DNA of 64,000 nucleotides from Paraburkholderia sp. BL23I1N1 (GTDB lineage: Bacteria; Pseudomonadota; Gammaproteobacteria; Burkholderiales; Burkholderiaceae). Position 1 is the first letter of the stretch; every line of letters starts with the position of its first letter. Below, piece after piece: positions 44,815-53,357 of this stretch. The notes beneath the pieces are model-generated. The model did no database searches. It saw nothing but the letters and a program-made list of their open reading frames with translations, and was not told the DNA's origin. Location of the stretch: NCBI RefSeq assembly GCF_003610295.1, contig NZ_RAPV01000001.1, positions 682,001-746,000 of the forward strand. Direction: 5' to 3'. A program made the translations under genes and the position numbers.

Positions 44815-46131
44815 CTAGATTCGGGCTGGCAAAACCGTTCCGCGACACTCTCCAAACCCGATTCGTGCATTTCCCTGCTTCTCGCACCACCCGCGAATAA
44901 TGACGGTGTCGCCGTCTTCAAGAAACGTTCGAGCCTCGTCGGGCGATACATGCACGGGCTGCTTTCCCCCAACCGTCAGCTCAATCAAAGCACCGGCCTC
45001 GTCAAGTGTAGGGCCAGAGAGCGTGCCGCTGCCAAAGAGGTCGCCGGGTCTCAGGTTGCAGCCGTTCACCGTATGGTGAGCAACCAGTTGACCGGCCGTC
45101 CAGTAAGCGTGCCGATAGCTTGTTTGAGTCAGAACGGTTGGAGGCAAATCCGACCGGCGCATCGCCTCGGTCTCCAGCGAGACTTCCAGCTGAAGGTCAA
45201 TCGCCCCGGCCGCGCGTTGGGCTATCGAATCGAGGTATGCGAGTGGCTGCGGGTCACTTTCGGGGCGGACGAACGGGACCCGGTACGGTAAAAGCGCTTC
45301 CAGCGTCACTATCCATGGAGAAATGGTAGTGGCGAAATTCTTCGACAGAAATGGACCGAGTGGCTGGTATTCCCAACCCTGAATGTCGCGCGCAGACCAG
45401 TCATTCAGCAAGCAGATGCCGAAGATGTGCTCCTCGACCGTATCAATCGGAATTTGCTTACCCTGCTCGTTCCCCTGTCCGACGAAAATACCCAGTTCCA
45501 ACTCGTAATCGAGACGCTTGCACGGTCCAAAATCTGGTTGAATCGCGCCCGGCGCTAAAGACTGACCTACAGGGCGCGGGAATGATTGACCGGACACGCC
45601 AATCGAAGATACTCGTCCGTGATAGCCGATGGGCACCCACTTGTAGTTTGGTGTAAGCGGGTTGTCCGGCCGAAACTGCCTGCCGATATTTGTCGCGTGG
45701 TACACCGACGTGTAGAAATCTGTGTAATCGCCGATTTGAGCCGGGACGTCATACTCCGCTTCCGCTTGTGGCACGAGAGCTTCGGCCAATGCCTGCTCTT
45801 GCATCGCACCGGTGCGCAATGCACGCGACAACGCCAGGCGCACCGCCGACCAGGCTTCCTCACCCATGGCCATAAATCCATTCAGGAACGCGCCCGCGCA
45901 CTGTTCGAGCGCCTTCTGCGTCAGTCCGGAAAATAGGCCGATTTGTGCGACCCGAGCCAAGTCGACAATCTGGTCACCGATTGCCACGCCTCCCCGGAAT
46001 GACTCGTTGCTACCTGCCCGTCGGAAAACAGCGAAAGGAAGGTTTTGAATAGGAAAATCACTTTCCGGTTCGTTCGCTGATGCGACCCAGCTCGCAATCT
46101 CCGCGTCATGGGTCTCGTTGATTGTCAGCAT
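44815..46131 (-). CDS. fahA: Fumarylacetoacetase FahA
   Basis: A 438-residue full-length fumarylacetoacetate hydrolase. Family blocks are DYTDFYTSVYHATNIGRQFR, GYHGRVSSIGVSG, LDYELELGIFVGQGN (metal-binding Glu residues), LLNDWSARDIQGWEYQPLGP and DLFGSGTLSGPT. The enzyme hydrolyses fumarylacetoacetate to fumarate and acetoacetate, the last step of tyrosine/homogentisate breakdown. No hmgA or maleylacetoacetate isomerase is nearby, so here it may serve another 1,3-diketone in the catabolic cluster. The ATG at 46131 (MLTINETHDAEI) is the family start. It is the last gene of the minus-strand run. Confidence 0.93.
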   Translation of the reverse strand: MLTINETHDAEIASWVASANEPESDFPIQNLPFAVFRRAGSNESFRGGVAIGDQIVDLARVAQIGLFSGLTQKALEQCAGAFLNGFMAMGEEAWSAVRLALSRALRTGAMQEQALAEALVPQAEAEYDVPAQIGDYTDFYTSVYHATNIGRQFRPDNPLTPNYKWVPIGYHGRVSSIGVSGQSFPRPVGQSLAPGAIQPDFGPCKRLDYELELGIFVGQGNEQGKQIPIDTVEEHIFGICLLNDWSARDIQGWEYQPLGPFLSKNFATTISPWIVTLEALLPYRVPFVRPESDPQPLAYLDSIAQRAAGAIDLQLEVSLETEAMRRSDLPPTVLTQTSYRHAYWTAGQLVAHHTVNGCNLRPGDLFGSGTLSGPTLDEAGALIELTVGGKQPVHVSPDEARTFLEDGDTVIIRGWCEKQGNARIGFGECRGTVLPARI

Positions 46132-46289
46132 TTCTGCTCCAGTCCGTTGTGGCTGTGCGTCGGAGCATACTGACACCTGCTAGCAGGGGCACCGACGAGG
46201 GAGTTTTTCTTAAGACAGCGGCGTCTCGTTCGCACATCTTAGACGAGGAACCGAGGAATCATCCTCACAGAGCATACGTGCCGCCGAAT

Positions 46290-47222
46290 TCACGAGAAGC
46301 CATAGAGCTTTGAGGGGTTGGAAACAAACACCAGTTGCTGCCAGTCAGGTCGTTCAATCATGTTCGCGAAGAGGTCCAGGAGAAGTGCATCGTCGGGCTT
46401 CGAAGACTTCTCGGTGGGATGCGGCCAGTCCGAACCCCAGAGAATCCGCTCTGGCGCCATGCTTATGAACCTCTTGGCGACGGGCGCGACATCGGCATAG
46501 GTAGGTGCACCTATCTTGCTGTCCACGTATGGCCCGGACAATGTAATCCACGTATTTCCCTTATCTACCAACCGCGCTGCAGTACGGAAGGCGTCCGTCG
46601 ACAGGCCCCCTGGCTGAGGGACATGCGCAATGTGGTCGATGACCAGCGGACACGGCAGGGCTTCGAGATGACTTTCGAGTTCAGGAAGGCGGGCGCCCTG
46701 AACGACCAGTTCAATGTGCCACCCAAGAGATGAAACTCGAGCCGCCAGCGTACCGAGCATGTCAAGGGTAGTCGCACCAGGATAGCTAAGGTTGAAGCGA
46801 ATCGCGCGGACGCCGCCATTGTGCAAGTTGCGAAGCTCGTAATCGGTTACTGACGAGTCAACGACAGCGACGCCCCGAGCATTCACTCCGAACTTCTTTA
46901 GCGCATCGAGCGTGCAACGATTGTCCGTCCCGTAGGTCGATGGCGTCACGACGACGTTTCTGCGCATTCCCAACCGTTTTTGCACCAGCTTATATTGCTC
47001 GACGGTCGCGTTCGGCGGCCGCAGAGTCGTGCCTGACGCTACGGGAAAGCGGTCATCGTAGATATGCATATGACAATCGATAGCTCCCTCAGGCAGCTTG
47101 AACGAAGGTGCTTCCGAACCACTAGACCAGTTTTCTTCTGCCATTGCCATCATAGGTAACGCAGAGGCCGCCATCGCCGCTCCCGCATACTGCAAAAACG
47201 CGCGTCTTGTTTTGTTCTGCAT
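46290..47222 (-). CDS. Amidohydrolase 2 family protein with Tat-like signal
   Basis: A 310-residue TIM-barrel metal-dependent hydrolase. The N-terminus (KTRRAFLQYAGAAMAASALP) is a twin-arginine-type signal, so it is probably periplasmic. Then come AIDCHMHIYDDRFPV (metal His pair), VVVTPSTYGTDNRCTLDALKK, VIDHIAHVPQ and ILWGSDWPHPTE. The motifs resemble D-galactarolactone isomerase and 2-pyrone-4,6-dicarboxylate hydrolase relatives, which act on lactones. It follows the MFS gene by 4 bases. The ATG at 47222 gives the signal peptide. Confidence 0.88.
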   Translation of the reverse strand: MQNKTRRAFLQYAGAAMAASALPMMAMAEENWSSGSEAPSFKLPEGAIDCHMHIYDDRFPVASGTTLRPPNATVEQYKLVQKRLGMRRNVVVTPSTYGTDNRCTLDALKKFGVNARGVAVVDSSVTDYELRNLHNGGVRAIRFNLSYPGATTLDMLGTLAARVSSLGWHIELVVQGARLPELESHLEALPCPLVIDHIAHVPQPGGLSTDAFRTAARLVDKGNTWITLSGPYVDSKIGAPTYADVAPVAKRFISMAPERILWGSDWPHPTEKSSKPDDALLLDLFANMIERPDWQQLVFVSNPSKLYGFS

Positions 47223-47226
47223 TTTT

Positions 47227-48552
47227 TTAAACGACCTTGGTTTTGTTGGGCAGTTGTTTAGCGCGGCTCGCACGAGTGAGCAACAGGAGAGTGGCTACGC
47301 TCACGAGCGTCAGGATGGCGAGTGGCATGAGTGCGAGCGCATAACTACCCGTCGCTTCCTTGACCGCCCCGTACACGTTGACCATCAGTCCGCCACCCAG
47401 CAAATTCGCGATGGCGTTAATCGTCGCAAGGCCTGCAGCAACCGCGCTGTTCGACAGCATGTCCGTTGCGAGCGCCCAGAATGGGCCTTTGAATGAATAA
47501 GCGCCGACCAGAACCGCGCAGAGCATAAACACTGTCGGCACCAGGGACCCGCTAAGCGAAGTCGCAAACAACCCGACGCCAATCAACAGCATCGGTACTA
47601 CAGTGTGCCAACGACGTTCGCCAAGACGGTCCGAACGCCGCCCCCAATACACCATGAGTATGGAAGCGGCCGCGTAGGGGACCGAGTTGACCAACCCGGT
47701 TTGCATCACTGTGAGGCCAAACGATTTGAGCAATTGAGGCTGCCAGACAGAGAGCGTGCTACCGGCTGCCGATGCGCATGTGTCGACGAGCGCAAGGCAC
47801 AACACATACTTGTTGCGGAATAGCTTCATCAACGGCATCGACAGGACTTTTTTGGGAGTCTTCTGTTCAGACGCCAGCGCGCCCGCAAGCCATTTACGCT
47901 CGTCATCACTGAGCCACTTCGCGTTTTCCGGCTTGTTTGTCAACAGGAACAGACACGCGATTCCGAGCAGGACAGTGGGAACGCCTTCAAGGATGAACAG
48001 CCACTGCCAGCCTCTCAGACCAATGAAACCGTCCATCTGAAGAAGCAATGCCGAAATCGGCGAGCCAATGAAACTTGCGGCTGGAATTGCCACCATGAAC
48101 GTGGCCACAATGCGAGCGCGATAGGTGGCCGGAATCCAGTACGAGAGATAAAGCAGGACGCCTGGAAAAAAACCGGCCTCGGCCGCACCGAGCAGAAACC
48201 GAAGGACATAAAACGAAGTCGCGTTATGCACCAGCGCCGTTGCTGCTGAAACGATGCCCCACGTAATCATGATGCGAGCAATCCAGATTCGCGCACCGTA
48301 CTTCTCCAGCGCCAGATTGCTTGGCACCTCACAGAAGAAATAGGAGACAAAGAAAAGGCTGCTGCCGAACCCAAAGACCTTCGCCGACATGCCAAGGTCA
48401 TTGTTCATCTGAAGCGATGCCATACCCACGTTACCCCGGTCGATAAAGGCGAGGAGGTAACAGACCATCAGGAAAGGCACTAGCCGCCAGACTACCTTGC
48501 GGACCGTCTGCCGCTCGATGGCAGAAATCGCAGTATCGTTGGTACGTTGCAT
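47227..48552 (-). CDS. MFS transporter, ACS family
   Basis: A 441-residue, 12-segment carrier with the ACS signatures LAFIDRGNVGMASLQM, CEVPSNLALEKYGARIWIARI and LLGAAEAGFFPGVLLYLSYW. It probably imports an organic acid. The ATG at 48552 has GGAG six bases upstream; a GTG at 48564 lies in frame. It stands between another MFS gene (15 bases upstream) and the Tat-type amidohydrolase (4 bases downstream), so co-transcription is likely. Confidence 0.92.
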   Translation of the reverse strand: MQRTNDTAISAIERQTVRKVVWRLVPFLMVCYLLAFIDRGNVGMASLQMNNDLGMSAKVFGFGSSLFFVSYFFCEVPSNLALEKYGARIWIARIMITWGIVSAATALVHNATSFYVLRFLLGAAEAGFFPGVLLYLSYWIPATYRARIVATFMVAIPAASFIGSPISALLLQMDGFIGLRGWQWLFILEGVPTVLLGIACLFLLTNKPENAKWLSDDERKWLAGALASEQKTPKKVLSMPLMKLFRNKYVLCLALVDTCASAAGSTLSVWQPQLLKSFGLTVMQTGLVNSVPYAAASILMVYWGRRSDRLGERRWHTVVPMLLIGVGLFATSLSGSLVPTVFMLCAVLVGAYSFKGPFWALATDMLSNSAVAAGLATINAIANLLGGGLMVNVYGAVKEATGSYALALMPLAILTLVSVATLLLLTRASRAKQLPNKTKVV

Positions 48553-48567
48553 TTTTGTCTCCACAGT

Positions 48568-49809
48568 CTATTGTGCGCCTGGGCGCTGCCTTCTGAATTG
48601 AGGAAATACGATGATGGCCACGACGCCGACGGTCAGCACTGCAGCCATTGCTCCGAATGTGCTGCGCACGCCCAACGCCTCGGACGCCGTGCCGACCAGC
48701 AGATAGCCAATCGGCATCGTTCCGTTGTAGGCCATGCCATACATGCCGACGAGACCACCACGCACGTGTTCAGGGCACTGGCGCTGGATGGTGGCGTTGG
48801 TCGACGTTGCGGCGAACGTCAGGCTGAATCCCAATGCGTAGAACGCCAGTACGGATTCGTATACCTCGGTGGTGCCCGCAAGAACTGCGAGGGCGAGGAC
48901 AGCAGTCCAGGGCGCCCATGCGATGAAGCGCGCGGACGCGCGGGGGCCCAAAGCGGATGACAGCAGGATGGCTGAGGTCAGTGAGCCGGCACCGGCGCAG
49001 GCGAAGAACACCCCCGTGAACCTTGCTGCATCATGGAATGCGTGGTCAGCAAGTAGCGGCACGAGTGTCTGATAGCTGCCTGCGAACAGCCCAACGCACG
49101 CGAGAATCGGCAGATAGCGCCCGGAGAATGCATCGGACATGATGTATCCGACCGCGTCCCTCAATCCGCTGTCCGGACGCAACGGTCTTGCCTCCGAGAC
49201 CGCGCTTATGGAACGAATGCACGTCGCCATGAAACAGAGCGCAACTGCATAAATCACGAAGGACATTGCGGGACCAAGCGTCGGATAAATGAAGCCGGCT
49301 ATGGTCGGACCGACCATCCGCCCCACGTTGTAGACCATTGTGTTCATGGCAACCGCATTGGACGTCAGGCGCACGTCCCGCAAACTGGTTAGCAGCAACA
49401 CCTGGCGTGCCGGTGTTTCCACTGCGCTTGACACTCCAATAGCGAGCGCATGCGCAAGAATCAACTTCACTCCCAGGATGCCAACTACCGACAAGGTGAA
49501 GAGACTTGAGGTCAGCAACAGTGAAGTCGTCAGTACGCAGAGCGTCACGCGTTTCGCGTTGGCGGAGCGAATGCGCGAGCCGGCTAGCGGGGCGACGACA
49601 AGCTGCGGCCCATAGAGCAGGAAATTAAGCAGTGCAAGAATCGCGGCCGACCCCGACAGATGATAGACAAGCAGATTCAGTGTGACGCTCTGTGTCCAGC
49701 TCCCCAATACGGAGGCGACCTGGCCGCTGAGATAGCGGCGCAAGGCGGACTCTGCAAGCGCGGGAAACATGCGCGCGTAGAAGCGCGCGTGTTGGCTAGT
49801 GGTACTCAT
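48568..49809 (-). CDS. MFS transporter, EntS/DHA3-like
   Basis: A 413-residue, 12-segment protein of the MFS_3/EntS type, recognised from SGQVASVLGSWTQSVTLNLL, ETPARQVLLLTSLRDVRL, YNVGRMVGPTIAGFIYPTLG and RGGLVGMYGMAYNGTMPIGYL. Such proteins usually export molecules. Its start overlaps the stop of the previous MFS gene by four bases, so an importer and an exporter are coupled in the same operon. Confidence 0.9.
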   Translation of the reverse strand: MSTTSQHARFYARMFPALAESALRRYLSGQVASVLGSWTQSVTLNLLVYHLSGSAAILALLNFLLYGPQLVVAPLAGSRIRSANAKRVTLCVLTTSLLLTSSLFTLSVVGILGVKLILAHALAIGVSSAVETPARQVLLLTSLRDVRLTSNAVAMNTMVYNVGRMVGPTIAGFIYPTLGPAMSFVIYAVALCFMATCIRSISAVSEARPLRPDSGLRDAVGYIMSDAFSGRYLPILACVGLFAGSYQTLVPLLADHAFHDAARFTGVFFACAGAGSLTSAILLSSALGPRASARFIAWAPWTAVLALAVLAGTTEVYESVLAFYALGFSLTFAATSTNATIQRQCPEHVRGGLVGMYGMAYNGTMPIGYLLVGTASEALGVRSTFGAMAAVLTVGVVAIIVFPQFRRQRPGAQ

Positions 49810-51092
49810 TCGAGCGCCTTGCCACGTGTTTCCGGGGCAAGCAGAACTACGATTGCAGCTGCGGCAAATGCCACGATAGTTGTTGCAAGCCCGAGGGTGA
49901 AACCTCCTGCCGTCGAAGCCAGAGCCCCGATGACAAGTGGCGCAATGAAGCCTCCAAGTCGTCCGCCGTTATAGGCCAGTCCCATCAGCAGTCCGCGCGA
50001 CGCGGTATTGCCGATGACCTCTGCGAGGAATGGTCCCGCGCCCGCGAAGATACCGTTCACGCCGAACCCGGTCAGAAAGATTGCGACCATCAGTGCTAAC
50101 GGGTCCGTCGAGACGATGTACACGCCGACCGCGACGGCGCCCACCAGCAGGTACGCAAGAAACATCGGGCGGCGTCCAAGCCGGTCGACCAGGGCGGAGA
50201 AAAGTAGAAAGCCTGCGATTGCACCGAATTGAAGCGCGAAGACGAACTTCAGGCTGTGCACGAAATCGAGATGCTTGACCGTCAGAAGAAACGTCGGAGT
50301 CCAGGTGAACACACCCCAGTAGAGGTACTGCAGGAAAAAGATAAAAGTAAACGCGATAAGTAATCCGCGAACATTTGTTCTGGCCGACGGTGTCGATACG
50401 GAAGCGGATATCTGCTTTTTCGCGACCCGGCGCTCCCGCCAGATATCTGACTCGGGGGTTTTGCGCGCGACAAAAAACAGAATGAAGAACGGCAATGCGC
50501 CAATCAGAAACAGTAACCGCCATCCGTTGCCGGCCAGGCCGCCGTACGAGGTGCTGACAACACCCGCAACGGTAATGGCCAGAATCGCGCCGACCGGCAA
50601 GCCCATCTGCATCAGAGCGCCACCCTTGCCTCTGCGGCTGGCATGCCATGTCTCAGCGACCAGCGCTGCGCCCGAAGTCCACATGCCGCCCATGCCGAGT
50701 GCACCAAAGAACCGGAACGTTGCGAACCAGTGCTCATCCGGCGCAATGGACAGCAATCCCGAAAAGAGCGAGTAGATGCCAATGCAAAGCATCGCCGTTT
50801 TTACTCGCCCGAGCCGGTCCGACACCCATCCGAAAATGATTCCCCCTACAATCTGACCCGCCGCCGTAATGCTCGTGAATAGTCCAAGCTGAGCCTTTGA
50901 CAAGCCGAACTGAATCGCGAGGACAGGTAGCAATAGCGACAGAAGAAAGGAGTCGTAGCTCTCGAACGTCCATCCCAGTCCAGCGAGCGTCAGCGAACGC
51001 CACTCCGGGAGCGTGATACTTCTGTAGCGGCGCGATTCAATATCCGGCGCGCTGGCCGCTTCGGGTGCCGGCATACTGACAGGTGATTTCAT
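49806..51092 (-). CDS. MFS transporter, aromatic acid/sialate-type (AAHS-like)
   Basis: A 428-residue carrier with LGWTFESYDSFLLSLLLPVL, WVSDRLGRVKTAMLCIGIYS, RFFGALGMGGMWTSGAALVAE, and DRLGRRPMFLAYLLVGA. These are hallmarks of MFS families that import aromatic or sugar acids. Its ATG overlaps the stop of the amidohydrolase gene (ATGA at 51089-51092) and has a GGAGA site; its stop overlaps the next MFS start. So three genes here are translationally chained. Confidence 0.91.
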   Translation of the reverse strand: MKSPVSMPAPEAASAPDIESRRYRSITLPEWRSLTLAGLGWTFESYDSFLLSLLLPVLAIQFGLSKAQLGLFTSITAAGQIVGGIIFGWVSDRLGRVKTAMLCIGIYSLFSGLLSIAPDEHWFATFRFFGALGMGGMWTSGAALVAETWHASRRGKGGALMQMGLPVGAILAITVAGVVSTSYGGLAGNGWRLLFLIGALPFFILFFVARKTPESDIWRERRVAKKQISASVSTPSARTNVRGLLIAFTFIFFLQYLYWGVFTWTPTFLLTVKHLDFVHSLKFVFALQFGAIAGFLLFSALVDRLGRRPMFLAYLLVGAVAVGVYIVSTDPLALMVAIFLTGFGVNGIFAGAGPFLAEVIGNTASRGLLMGLAYNGGRLGGFIAPLVIGALASTAGGFTLGLATTIVAFAAAAIVVLLAPETRGKALE

Positions 51093-52135
51093 GCTTTGTC
51101 TCCTGTTCCGCGCAAGCGGTAGGTTCTGCTCGCTGTGCCGCATAAGAGCGATTGACGCTCAGACTGCGATGCGCCGTCGGCCAATCGCTTGAAGGCGTTC
51201 CAGAGAACCCGATAGCTGAACATCCCCTTGTCCACGGGAAAGTTGCTTTCGAACATGCAGCGGTCCGCACCAAACAGGTCCACGCAGACCTCAAAATAGG
51301 GCCGCCACGCGTCGGCGAGTTGCTGCGATGAGGGTGGCAATTCGGCACTGGCGAACTCGTACCCGAACACCGACATGCCGGCACCGCCAAGTTTCATGAG
51401 GGTGTTTGGAAGCCTCGCGAGCCGCTGAAGGCTGTTGCGCCATTCGCCCAGGACGTCGGCTCGTCGTCCCGCATGTGGCCCGACGCCTACCGGCCCCCCG
51501 AAGTGGTTGATGACGACCATTACGTCGGGAACGCCGCGCGCAAGCTCGTAGACTGCATCGAGTTGAGTGTGATAAACCCATACATCTAGCGACAGTCCGT
51601 ACCCTGCAAGTGTTGCGACGCCCGCCCTGAATTTGACGTTCTGCATCAGGTCGCGAGGCGGCGTCACAGGGCTCGAGCTGACCGCTGCGCTCTCGTGCCA
51701 GGCAAGCGGATTGCGGATGCCACGTAGCCTTCCACCCGATACCTGCAGCATCGTCTCGAGCACAGGTGCGACCTCGCTTCCTAGTGTCAGGTCAGCTCCA
51801 CCAACAATGGCTTCGCAACACCGCGTCTGTCCATACACGCCGCTTTCGCTCATCGCGGCGACACCATTCGCAAACTCCACCTCACCCACCGGACGCATTT
51901 CCACAGGGCCATCCGCGCGCAACATTGACCTGCACTGGACGTACACCGTGGAAACAACACGGTGACCAGAATTGACATCATCGACAAACTCGTGCGCGAG
52001 ATAACGTCCGCTCTGTCGGTCCCAGAGGTGGTGGTGAGCGTCGACGATGGGCCAGTGTGCTTCCAGGACTGGCTCGTCATGCAGAGCGAGCCAGTCCGGT
52101 CGAACGGGAAGATGAGGGGCGTTTACGACTTGCAT
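51089..52135 (-). CDS. Amidohydrolase 2 family protein (L-fuconolactonase-like, COG3618)
   Basis: A 348-residue cytoplasmic TIM-barrel hydrolase. It has WPIVDAHHHLWDRQSGRYLAHEF (metal-binding His-x-His), RLRGIRNPLAWHES, VVINHFGGPVG and DRCMFESNFPVDKGMFSYRV. These define the COG3618 group, whose known members open sugar lactones such as L-fucono-1,5-lactone. The ATG at 52135 has GGAG six bases upstream. It follows the porin gene by 15 bases. With the SMP-30 protein and the Tat-type hydrolase it makes three lactonase-like enzymes in one cluster. Confidence 0.9.
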   Translation of the reverse strand: MQVVNAPHLPVRPDWLALHDEPVLEAHWPIVDAHHHLWDRQSGRYLAHEFVDDVNSGHRVVSTVYVQCRSMLRADGPVEMRPVGEVEFANGVAAMSESGVYGQTRCCEAIVGGADLTLGSEVAPVLETMLQVSGGRLRGIRNPLAWHESAAVSSSPVTPPRDLMQNVKFRAGVATLAGYGLSLDVWVYHTQLDAVYELARGVPDVMVVINHFGGPVGVGPHAGRRADVLGEWRNSLQRLARLPNTLMKLGGAGMSVFGYEFASAELPPSSQQLADAWRPYFEVCVDLFGADRCMFESNFPVDKGMFSYRVLWNAFKRLADGASQSERQSLLCGTASRTYRLRGTGDKA

Positions 52136-52150
52136 CAGCGGCTCCGGTCG

Positions 52151-53299
52151 TTAGAACTTCTGACGCATGCCGACCGTGAAGCCGGTCTGGTTGTACCCCG
52201 CGGCGACGGTGCCGTATCCATTGACGCCAAGGGCAGAGCCACTCTTGTTACGCGCAAAGGCAGCCGTCGCGTACAGGTCAGTTCGCTTGGACAGCGAGTA
52301 ATCGGCGTTCAGCACTCCCATCCACGGGTCGGCGCTGCTGGCGTGCACGTCCTGGTAGTACGCGGCAGCGGTGAGCTGTAGCGCCGGCGTCACCCGGTAT
52401 TGCGCGCCCGTCCAATACATATTGGCGTACCCGGCATCGGCGCCGTTGGCCGTAACAACCGGGTTGACTGGCAGAAATGCGCGCGAGGCCCGAAGGAAGC
52501 GATACCCTGCGAACGCCTTCACGTTTCCGATGACATACGTGGCGGCAGCGGTGACCCGCCGCTCGCTCGAGGTGTTTGTGGCGACCGTGTTGCTATTGCG
52601 CTGCTCGAACGACACACTCGCCGCGAGCGGGCCTGTGCCATAGGTCAGTGAGCCGCTGTAGAAGCGTCCCGTGATTTGAGCGCCCGGCACTTCGGCGCCA
52701 TAACCCGTGTCGTACCGGGTGCTGTACATCGCAGCGGCCGTCAACGGACCGAAGGTGCCTACATATTTTGCTGAATTATCAATCCGTCCAGCCATCGCAT
52801 AATCGAGCGACAGGGTCGAGTAGCGCGATGACGCCCCCATTGGGTCAAACGGGACAGCCTGGTCATACAGCAGCGAGTTTTGACGGCCGAAGGTGAGCTG
52901 CTGGCCCTTTCCAGCAAGACCAACAAATGATTGACGTCCAAAGAGACGCGATGTTGTCGTCGCATTTGCACCGATGCCCTTGGTCGACTGAGCAGTGGTG
53001 CCGTCATTAACGTTGAAACCGTCCTCAAGAACGAAGATGGCAGACAACCCTCCGCCGAGATTTTCGATGCCCTTCATCCCCCAGCGTGAACCGGACAGGT
53101 TGCCCGACACCTGGCGTGTTTGCCCTCCTCCGGCGGTCGTGTTGTTGATGTGCTCGACGCCTACATCAACGATGCCGTACAAAGTCACGCTGCTTTGCGC
53201 GTAGGATGCGGTAGCAAACGACATCCCGAGCACTGTCGTCGCCCCGAAGACGACCAGCGGTTCGATGCGAAAATTTTTACAGGTCTTTTTCAGCAGCAT
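52151..53299 (-). CDS. Gram-negative porin
   Basis: A 382-residue outer-membrane porin of the Burkholderia Omp family. The signal peptide is long (hydrophobic PLVVFGATTVLGMSFATASYAQ), followed by SSVTLYGIVDVGVEHIN, GSRWGMKGIENLGGGLSAIF, RLFGRQSFVGLAG and the C-terminal FTVGMRQKF ending in Phe. It would form a trimeric channel for the cluster's substrate. The ATG at 53299 has GGAG seven bases upstream. Confidence 0.93.
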   Translation of the reverse strand: MLLKKTCKNFRIEPLVVFGATTVLGMSFATASYAQSSVTLYGIVDVGVEHINNTTAGGGQTRQVSGNLSGSRWGMKGIENLGGGLSAIFVLEDGFNVNDGTTAQSTKGIGANATTTSRLFGRQSFVGLAGKGQQLTFGRQNSLLYDQAVPFDPMGASSRYSTLSLDYAMAGRIDNSAKYVGTFGPLTAAAMYSTRYDTGYGAEVPGAQITGRFYSGSLTYGTGPLAASVSFEQRNSNTVATNTSSERRVTAAATYVIGNVKAFAGYRFLRASRAFLPVNPVVTANGADAGYANMYWTGAQYRVTPALQLTAAAYYQDVHASSADPWMGVLNADYSLSKRTDLYATAAFARNKSGSALGVNGYGTVAAGYNQTGFTVGMRQKF

Positions 53300-53357
53300 C
53301 ACGTCTCCATGACTGAGTTTGTAATTTGATGAGTTAAGTTCTTCCACTGTGGGAAGT

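Noticed and set aside
44581..45291. 236-codon plus-strand frame overlapping the end of fahA
   Set aside because: Most of it is the shadow of fahA, and the part outside shows no family features.
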